This document shows, piece after piece, positions 58,856-64,000 of a stretch of DNA of 64,000 bases (positions are counted from its first letter, which is position 1; every line of letters begins with the position of its first letter). The stretch comes from Winogradskya humida. Its GTDB lineage: Bacteria; Actinomycetota; Actinomycetes; Mycobacteriales; Micromonosporaceae. A program made the position numbers and the translations under genes. The notes below the pieces were generated by a model, which was not told where the DNA came from, made no database searches, and saw only the letters and a list, made by a program, of their open reading frames with translations. The DNA is taken from assembly GCF_016862215.1 (NCBI RefSeq), contig NZ_BOMN01000115.1:1-64000 (forward strand), in the 5' to 3' direction.

Positions 58856-59357
58856 CGCCGTACACCCCCTCCTCACCCAAGAGTTTCCGCATCCGGGCCA
58901 GTGCCCGGGCAGCCTGCGACCGTACCGTCGACTCGCCGCAGCCCAGCAGGGCCGCGATCTCGTTGTCCGGCAGGTCGCAGTAGAAGCGCAGCACGAGTAC
59001 GGCCCGTTGCGCGCGGGGCAGCCCGGTCATCAGCTGCCACATCTGGTCGCGGGCCAGGACCCGTTGCTGCGGGTCGTCGGGCCCGGCCCGATCGGGGACC
59101 TCGGCGAGGATCGCCTCACCCGCCGAGCGGCGCCGGCGCCAGGACAGGTACTGCCGCACGATCGCCGTCCGGACATAGGCCTCGGCGTGGTGCATCGCGG
59201 TGATCTTGTCCCAGCGGCGGTGCATCCGGGCGAGGACCTCCTGGACGAGGTCCTCGGCCAGATGCGCGTCCCCGGACAGGACGTACGCGAAGCGCAGCAG
59301 CGCCCGTCCCCGGCCGTGCACGAAGTCGTCGAAGCCCTCCGTGACGCCGGCGGACAT
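58848..59357 (-). CDS. SigE-family ECF sigma factor
   Basis: A 169-residue ECF sigma factor. Region 2: FVHGRGRALLRFAYVLSGDAHLAEDLVQEVLARMHRRW; region 4: LPRAQRAVLVLRFYCDLPDNEIAALLGCGESTVRSQAARAL. The start at 59357 (MSAGVTEGFDDF) is preferred to 59402, matching the family length. It is coupled to the membrane protein downstream. Confidence 0.9.
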   Translation of the reverse strand: MSAGVTEGFDDFVHGRGRALLRFAYVLSGDAHLAEDLVQEVLARMHRRWDKITAMHHAEAYVRTAIVRQYLSWRRRRSAGEAILAEVPDRAGPDDPQQRVLARDQMWQLMTGLPRAQRAVLVLRFYCDLPDNEIAALLGCGESTVRSQAARALARMRKLLGEEGVYGDG

Positions 59358-59398
59358 GCTGCCGGTGTCACGGAGGAAGCCCGTCTCGGTGGGACGGC

Positions 59399-60430
59399 TC
59401 AACAGCTCTTGAACACGTACGAACCCGATCCCGGGGTCGTCACATCGACGTCGCGCAGCACGATCGAGAGCTTACTGCCGAACGCCGAGCAGGCCTTGGT
59501 GAACTCACTCTGCGTGTACTCGATCACGATCACATTGTTGCCGTACGTAGCCGTGTAGTTCTCGCACTCGTCGAAGTCGGCGCATTCCTCGGCGACCGCG
59601 AAGTCGAACCCGGCCTGCTTGGCGTTCGCCGTGCTCAGGTCGGCGGTGTTCTTCTGCCCGACGGCGAGACCCTTGCCGTGGGCGTAGGCGGTCAGCGACG
59701 CGGCGTACGCGATCGCCTGCGACTCGGTCAGCAGCCCCTTGGACCGGGTGTACGAGTCCAGGTTGTCCGGCTCCACGGCCTGGAAGCCCTTCGTGGCGCA
59801 GCCGTCGATCCACTCGCCGACGACCGTGGTCAGCGCCGCCCGCTTCGCCGCGGTCGAGAAGTCCAGCAGGATCTCGTTCCAGTCCTTGTCGATGACCAGG
59901 TTCCCGCTCGCGTCCTTCAGCAGCAGCTCCGGGTGGTTCGCCTTCCACCACGAGTTGTCGTCGGGCTGCGCCTGGAACGCGTTGACGTAGCAGATGTTGT
60001 AGAGCCCGGCGGCCACGTTCGAGGTGCGGTCACGGCTCACGACGCTGACGCCCGCGGGCGGCGTGTACGCCCCGCCGATCTGGTAGTCGAACGTTCCGTT
60101 GGCCGGCGGCGGGGTCCACGTACCCGTGCTCGCGGGCTTTGCCGGTGTCGCCGAAGGCGTGGCCGTGGGTGCTTGCGTGGGTGTCTTCGTCGGGGCGGAT
60201 GTGGCTTTTGTCGGAGTCGGAGAGGCGGTCGTCGGTGACGGCTTCACCGTGGGTGAGGGCGCTGCCGAGGTCGTGCTGGCCGTGGGCTTGGGCGTGTGCC
60301 GTCCGCCGCCCTGCCACGGCTTGTGCGTACCCGCGTCGGCGGTGCCGATACCGATACCGGCGGCGACCACTGCGACGGCCGCGACAGCCATCCCTACCTT
60401 GAGCCGGCTGCGCCTGCGGTGAACTGCCAT
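59399..60430 (-). CDS. secreted GH114-type endo-alpha-1,4-polygalactosaminidase
   Basis: A 343-residue exported protein. The N-terminus has a twin-basic signal and membrane helix (KVGMAVAAVAVVAAGIGIGTADA), then a Thr/Pro-rich linker (about 55-115) and a TIM-barrel of the GH114 type: FDYQIGGAY, VEPDNLDSY with likely acidic catalytic residue, AVAEECADFDECENY. The family cleaves alpha-1,4-galactosaminoglycan. The ATG at 60430 follows AAGGAG. Its stop lies 42 bases before the sigma-gene start. Confidence 0.82.
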   Translation of the reverse strand: MAVHRRRSRLKVGMAVAAVAVVAAGIGIGTADAGTHKPWQGGGRHTPKPTASTTSAAPSPTVKPSPTTASPTPTKATSAPTKTPTQAPTATPSATPAKPASTGTWTPPPANGTFDYQIGGAYTPPAGVSVVSRDRTSNVAAGLYNICYVNAFQAQPDDNSWWKANHPELLLKDASGNLVIDKDWNEILLDFSTAAKRAALTTVVGEWIDGCATKGFQAVEPDNLDSYTRSKGLLTESQAIAYAASLTAYAHGKGLAVGQKNTADLSTANAKQAGFDFAVAEECADFDECENYTATYGNNVIVIEYTQSEFTKACSAFGSKLSIVLRDVDVTTPGSGSYVFKSC

Positions 60431-60601
60431 CGGGGGAACTCCTTGCGTTTCGGGGTGCAACTCCACCCCTTGAACGCGGTGGGCCGCCGCCCCCGCTGCC
60501 GCTGGTTCGAGATTTCTTTCCGTTACCGAGCGCTCACTGCCTTGACCGATGGGCGAAGATGGGGAGTCAAGGCCGATTTACGTACGAAAGAGGGCAGCGC
60601 G

Positions 60602-61060
60602 ATGATCGCCAGGCGGATCGCCACCGTGGTAGCCACCCTGCTGGCCGTCACCGGCCTCGGCGCCTGCGGCGGTGCGCCCGTCGAGTCGCGGCGTGCCGAG
60701 CCCGCCGCGTTCGCCCCGGCGGCGGCTACCCGCACCCGGACGGTCGCCCGGGACGTGTCCGCTGTCACTCGGGCCCAGTCCGGCGTACGCAACGTGCCCG
60801 CAGCCTTCCGCATCCCACCGGGCAGCCGCGTGACCGGACTGAGCGACCGGGAGTCAGGCGCCTCGTTCACGCTCACCGAGCTGGATCCGCAGAGCGTGAT
60901 GGCGTTCTACCGCCGCGAGCTCCCCGCCGGCGCGTTCACCGTCGTCGCGGACCGCGCCGAGAGCGGCGCCACGAGCCTGGCCTTCCGCAACGCCGAGGGC
61001 TGGGCCGGCGCGATCTACGCCACCACCCACCGCGTCACGGTTGCGGTGAAGCGGGCCTGA
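60602..61060 (+). CDS. putative lipoprotein
   Basis: A 152-residue protein with a lipoprotein signal (ATLLAVTGLGACGG, lipobox LGAC at residues about 19-22) and a small alpha-beta domain (FTLTELDPQSVMAFYRREL). Exported, anchored at the outer face of the membrane. No function is recognised. Divergent from the GH114 gene. Confidence 0.75.
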   Translation: MIARRIATVVATLLAVTGLGACGGAPVESRRAEPAAFAPAAATRTRTVARDVSAVTRAQSGVRNVPAAFRIPPGSRVTGLSDRESGASFTLTELDPQSVMAFYRRELPAGAFTVVADRAESGATSLAFRNAEGWAGAIYATTHRVTVAVKRA

Positions 61061-61155
61061 AAGCTCCGATCGACCGTTATGAGACTGCCATCGACGGGAG
61101 CGCCGAAGATCTCTAGACTGCGCCGGGCGGAGTGCCCCTCGGCGGAGAGAGAGTC

Positions 61156-62409
61156 ATGGTCAGGCGACGTGGAGTAATCCTTGGCGCGGTCGGTGTCGGC
61201 GCGGCTGCGGGTCTTGCGGCCGCCGGGTGCTCCTCCTCGGGCAAGGCCGCCGGTGGCACCCCGCAGGCGGCGAGCAACGCGGCGGAAGTCGGCGCCTGGA
61301 GCGCCCCGCCCACCGCGAAGCCGATCAGCCTGACCGTGAGCCCCAAGGCGGGCGCCGCGAAGGTGTCACCGACCGAAAACATCAGCGTCGCCGTCGAGGG
61401 CGGCACCCTGAAATCGGTCTCCGTCGTCGCGGGCTCGAAGAAGATCAGCGGCGAACTGCAGGCCGACGGCGCGACCTGGCGCTCGACGGGGACCCTCGCC
61501 TACGGCAAGACGTACAAGGTCAACGCGTCCGTTGTCGACAGCCTGGGCGCCGAGGTGAAGAAGACGTCGACGTTCACGACGCTCAAACCGGGCAAGGTCG
61601 CGAGCGTCACGTTCCAGGCCAACGGGCTGAACGTCCTGCGCACCGGCGGCACGTACGGCATGGGCCAGCCGGTCATCGTCGCCTTCAGCAAGTCCGTCTC
61701 CAAGAAGTCCGCGGCGGAGAAGGCGATCACCGTGGAGACCTCGCCCGCCGTCGAGGGCAAGTTCTTCTGGGTGAGTGACTCGATCGTCCACTGGCGCCCC
61801 GCGAAGTACTGGAAAAAGGGCACCACGATCAAGGTCAAGGTCGACGCGTTCGGCGTCAACCTCGGCAACGGTGTGTACGGCGCCGCCGCCAAGAAGACCG
61901 ACTTCACGATCGGCCGTCAGCTGCTGGCGATCACGGACAACAACACCCACCGCACCAAGGTCTACATCGACGGCAAGATGGTCCGCGACATGGCCTCCAG
62001 CACCGGCCGCGGCGGCTACTCCAAGGCCGCCGACGGCTCGCAGCTGCACTTCTGGACCAACTCGGGCCCGCACGTCGTCCTCTCCAAGGAGAAGTCGCAC
62101 TCCATGAGCTCGGCCAGCTACGGGCTGACCGACCCGAAGGACCCCAACTACTACGCCCCCGAGATCGTCAAGCTGTGCACCCGGATCAGCTACTCCGGTG
62201 AGTTCCTGCACGCCGCCCCGTGGAACAAGTCCCTCGGCCGCGCCAACCTCTCCCACGGCTGCGTCAACCTCAGCGTCGCCGACGCCCAATGGGTCTACGA
62301 CAACTTCATCCTCGGCGACGTCGTCGACGTCCGCCACACCCCGAAGTCCCTCGCCGTCTGGAACGGCCTCGGCGACTGGACCGTCTCGTACGACAAGTAC
62401 GGCGCCTAG
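61156..62409 (+). CDS. L,D-transpeptidase lipoprotein (LdtMt2-like)
   Basis: A 417-residue cell-wall enzyme: lipoprotein signal (GAAAGLAAAGCSSSG), two Ig-like domains (about 55-250) and a YkuD catalytic domain with the His and Cys motif SHGCVNLS and FLHAAPWN upstream. It makes 3-3 cross-links in peptidoglycan. Layout matches the actinobacterial Ldt group. The ATG at 61156 lies behind GAGAGAG. Confidence 0.93.
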   Translation: MVRRRGVILGAVGVGAAAGLAAAGCSSSGKAAGGTPQAASNAAEVGAWSAPPTAKPISLTVSPKAGAAKVSPTENISVAVEGGTLKSVSVVAGSKKISGELQADGATWRSTGTLAYGKTYKVNASVVDSLGAEVKKTSTFTTLKPGKVASVTFQANGLNVLRTGGTYGMGQPVIVAFSKSVSKKSAAEKAITVETSPAVEGKFFWVSDSIVHWRPAKYWKKGTTIKVKVDAFGVNLGNGVYGAAAKKTDFTIGRQLLAITDNNTHRTKVYIDGKMVRDMASSTGRGGYSKAADGSQLHFWTNSGPHVVLSKEKSHSMSSASYGLTDPKDPNYYAPEIVKLCTRISYSGEFLHAAPWNKSLGRANLSHGCVNLSVADAQWVYDNFILGDVVDVRHTPKSLAVWNGLGDWTVSYDKYGA

Positions 62410-62477
62410 GTGTGCTGTCCAGGGACGTTGGTCAACCTGGTGATCGGTGGTAGGCCGCCGGTGATGGTGGTAATGAT

Positions 62478-62504
62478 GCAGGAAGGCCGGTAGGGCCTTC
62501 CTGC
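62478..62504. terminator. terminator after the L,D-transpeptidase gene
   Basis: GCAGGAAGGCC, a GGTAG loop and GGCCTTCCTGC give a perfect 11-bp stem 69 bases past the stop. The region from here to 62788 contains no clear gene. Confidence 0.8.
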
Positions 62505-62788
62505 GCCACCGTCGGGGATGTTGCACGATCCGTCAGATGCGCTCCAATCGCGGGGCACGAAGTTGCCTTGAAGCAGGCGATGCCGCAACCTTCTGCGGTG
62601 TCATGTGTCAAGCGTGGACCAGTCACGTCCGGGCCGGCCTGCGGACGGTGCCGCAGTCCATGGTGGAACGCCGGGAAATTCTGTGGCCCTCGCCACCTGG
62701 CCGCGAAGGGGCCGGGCTCAGCAGCACCTCGAGGCGTTCCCGCTCCAGACCTGTCGGGTCACCAGCCACGACACACCAAGGAGCAATC

Positions 62789-62890
62789 ATGACCGCCGTA
62801 ATGACCCATCAGACTGGCTCTAGGTTTCTTGGAAGAAAGCCGTCCGGTGACCCAACCGGATGGCACCCGGCGCGGGTAGTACAGGTGTGA
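62789..62890 (+). CDS. 33-aa open frame coupled to the sigma factor gene
   Basis: ATG behind a good AAGGAG site, 33 basic residues ending ARVVQV, with the stop overlapping the GTG of the sigma factor (GTGTGA). The sigma start itself has no good site, so translation through this frame may bring ribosomes to it. Whether the peptide itself matters is unknown. Confidence 0.4.
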   Translation: MTAVMTHQTGSRFLGRKPSGDPTGWHPARVVQV

Positions 62891-63360
62891 GCATCGCAAC
62901 GGGGCCGGGGTTCGCCGAGTGGGTGCGTCCCCATCTGGGTGCGATGGCCCGGCTCGCGGCAAGGCTCGCACCGGCGGCGGACCGCGACGACGTCGTGCAG
63001 GAAGCGCTGACCCGTGCCTGGCTCAAACGCGGCCAGTACGACCCGGCGCGCGGAGCCCCGTCAGCATGGCTGCTCGCGATCGCCGCCGACCAGGCCCGCA
63101 AGGCGGCACGACGGTCCCGCCCGCTGGTCGGCGTGCCCGATGGTGCGGGTGCGGCGGGCATCCCGGACGAACGCGTCGACCTGCAGCGCGCCCTGGACCG
63201 CCTCACCGACCGGCAACGGCTCGCCGTCGACTGTGTCTACTTCGCCGGGCTGACCACGGTGGAGACCGCGGCCGTCATGGGCTGTGCCGTGGGGACCGTG
63301 AAGTCGACGCTCGCCGACGCCCGCACCAAACTGCGTACCCTGCTGGAGGTGGCCGGATGA
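62887..63360 (+). CDS. ECF sigma factor
   Basis: A 157-residue ECF sigma factor with region 2 (RDDVVQEALTRAWLKRGQYDP) and region 4 (LTDRQRLAVDCVYFAGLTTVETAAVMGCAVGTVKSTL). GTG start at 62887. Its stop overlaps the ATG of the next gene (ATGA), so the pair is co-translated. Confidence 0.88.
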   Translation: MSIATGPGFAEWVRPHLGAMARLAARLAPAADRDDVVQEALTRAWLKRGQYDPARGAPSAWLLAIAADQARKAARRSRPLVGVPDGAGAAGIPDERVDLQRALDRLTDRQRLAVDCVYFAGLTTVETAAVMGCAVGTVKSTLADARTKLRTLLEVAG

Positions 63361-64000
63361 ACGATCCGATCGACGACCTGCTGACGGATGCGGGCCGGCA
63401 GTGGCGGGCCGCCCAGCCGGACCCACCCGAACCCGACACCGCACGGTGGACGCAGCACAACCGGCGCTGGCTGCCGGTCCTGGCCGCGGCAGCGGCGACC
63501 CTGATCGCGGCCGGCTCCGTGGTGCTGCTGGTGAACCGCCCTGACAATGCCGGTCCGGTCGTGGCCGATGCTCTTGTGGTCCACGACGGCGACATCGTGG
63601 AAGCATCCGGCACCGTGCTCAGCCTCCCGGGCGAACCCGTCCGCTTCTGCGCACCGGCACCGGTGGCACTGGGCGGGGGTGGGGGTCCCGAGGCCGGTTG
63701 CCCGTTCTACGTGCCGGTCACCGGGGTCGACCTCGATGCGCTCACATATACGCCACTCGCCCGGAAAGCCAAGTTACCCGGCTCCGCGCATCTGGTCGGC
63801 GTGTGGCGCGCGGGCACCCTCACCGTCACCGAGCAGGGCCCGTCGACACCCGAGACACCCGCCGTGCCCATGACACCGGACGAACCGCCGTGCCCGGCGC
63901 CGGCGGGCGGGTGGAAAGCCGACCCGGGGGACCGGACGGAACTGTACAACTACGTCGACGAGCAGCACCCCGACCAGTTCCGCCCGCTCTGGGTCGCCCA
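63357..64000 (+). CDS. membrane protein downstream of sigma factor (putative anti-sigma, partial)
   Basis: A frame of at least 214 residues, cut by the window end. Residues about 40-58 form a membrane helix (WLPVLAAAAATLIAAGSVVLL); the rest is predicted outside, with a Pro/Thr-rich stretch. Coupled to the sigma gene by ATGA. It has the topology of an anti-sigma partner, but no zinc motif was seen. Confidence 0.7.
   Translation, partial: MNDPIDDLLTDAGRQWRAAQPDPPEPDTARWTQHNRRWLPVLAAAAATLIAAGSVVLLVNRPDNAGPVVADALVVHDGDIVEASGTVLSLPGEPVRFCAPAPVALGGGGGPEAGCPFYVPVTGVDLDALTYTPLARKAKLPGSAHLVGVWRAGTLTVTEQGPSTPETPAVPMTPDEPPCPAPAGGWKADPGDRTELYNYVDEQHPDQFRPLWVA

Noticed and set aside
62505..62788. Possible mobile-element or intron remnant upstream of the small frame
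   Set aside because: Open frames here are short and mixed, and no recognisable transposase, reverse transcriptase or terminal repeat was found.
1..64000. tRNA, rRNA or CRISPR features
   Set aside because: No cloverleaf-like tRNA sequence, rRNA segment or regularly spaced repeat-spacer array was seen on either strand.

Overview
The window is high-GC DNA with actinobacterial gene style: GTG starts, GTGA/ATGA stop-start overlaps, SigE-type ECF sigma factors, an L,D-transpeptidase lipoprotein and several LuxR regulators. It most resembles a filamentous actinomycete, perhaps of the Micromonosporaceae; the genus is an inference. About 45 kb of it (roughly 9.6 to 56.8 kb, possibly from 5.4 kb) reads as one nonribosomal peptide gene cluster.

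Layout. 0-3 kb is a worn accessory end: a gene tail, a frameshifted IS5-type element, a short segment flanked by 14-bp inverted repeats, a small membrane protein and a broken gene. 3-7 kb holds an MDMPI-like protein, an XRE regulator, an aldehyde dehydrogenase, an AlkC-type DNA glycosylase and a VOC protein. 7-13.2 kb holds a large LuxR regulator, MbtH, a serine hydroxymethyltransferase-like protein without the PLP lysine, a 94-aa peptide with three GGVDW repeats, a VOC protein and a second LuxR-type regulator. 13.3-35.3 kb holds the terminal NRPS (C-A-T-TE, minus strand) and, divergent from it, a long plus-strand operon. 35.4-50.1 kb is a minus-strand operon of NRPS genes headed by a YbaK-racemase fusion. 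50.2-56.8 kb holds an MFS exporter, an orphan ACP-C protein, a sulfotransferase and a penicillin acylase-type hydrolase. After 56.8 kb the genes look like ordinary chromosome.

How the genes work together. The plus operon encodes a full amino-group carrier protein (LysW) route: the carrier, a LysX ligase, a LysZ kinase, a LysY reductase, a split transketolase, a DegT/DnrJ aminotransferase and a LysK hydrolase. In vazabitide A biosynthesis this enzyme set builds 2,6-diamino-5,7-dihydroxyheptanoate (DADH), precursor of the azabicyclo[3.1.0]hexane (aziridine) unit also found in azinomycin and ficellomycin. The sulfotransferase fits activation of a hydroxyl before aziridine closure. The NRPS proteins would join this unit to Gly, Ser and other residues behind a fatty-acyl start unit (FAAL-ACP-C). 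The membrane-anchored acylase could then remove the acyl group outside the cell, which suggests a prodrug strategy. The exporter, the GNAT protein and possibly the AlkC-type glycosylase are self-protection candidates.

The least explained parts are the GGVDW-repeat peptide with the lysine-less SHMT homologue, the two related small beta-rich proteins in the precursor operon, the orphan ACP-C protein, and the YbaK-racemase fusion lacking the second catalytic cysteine.
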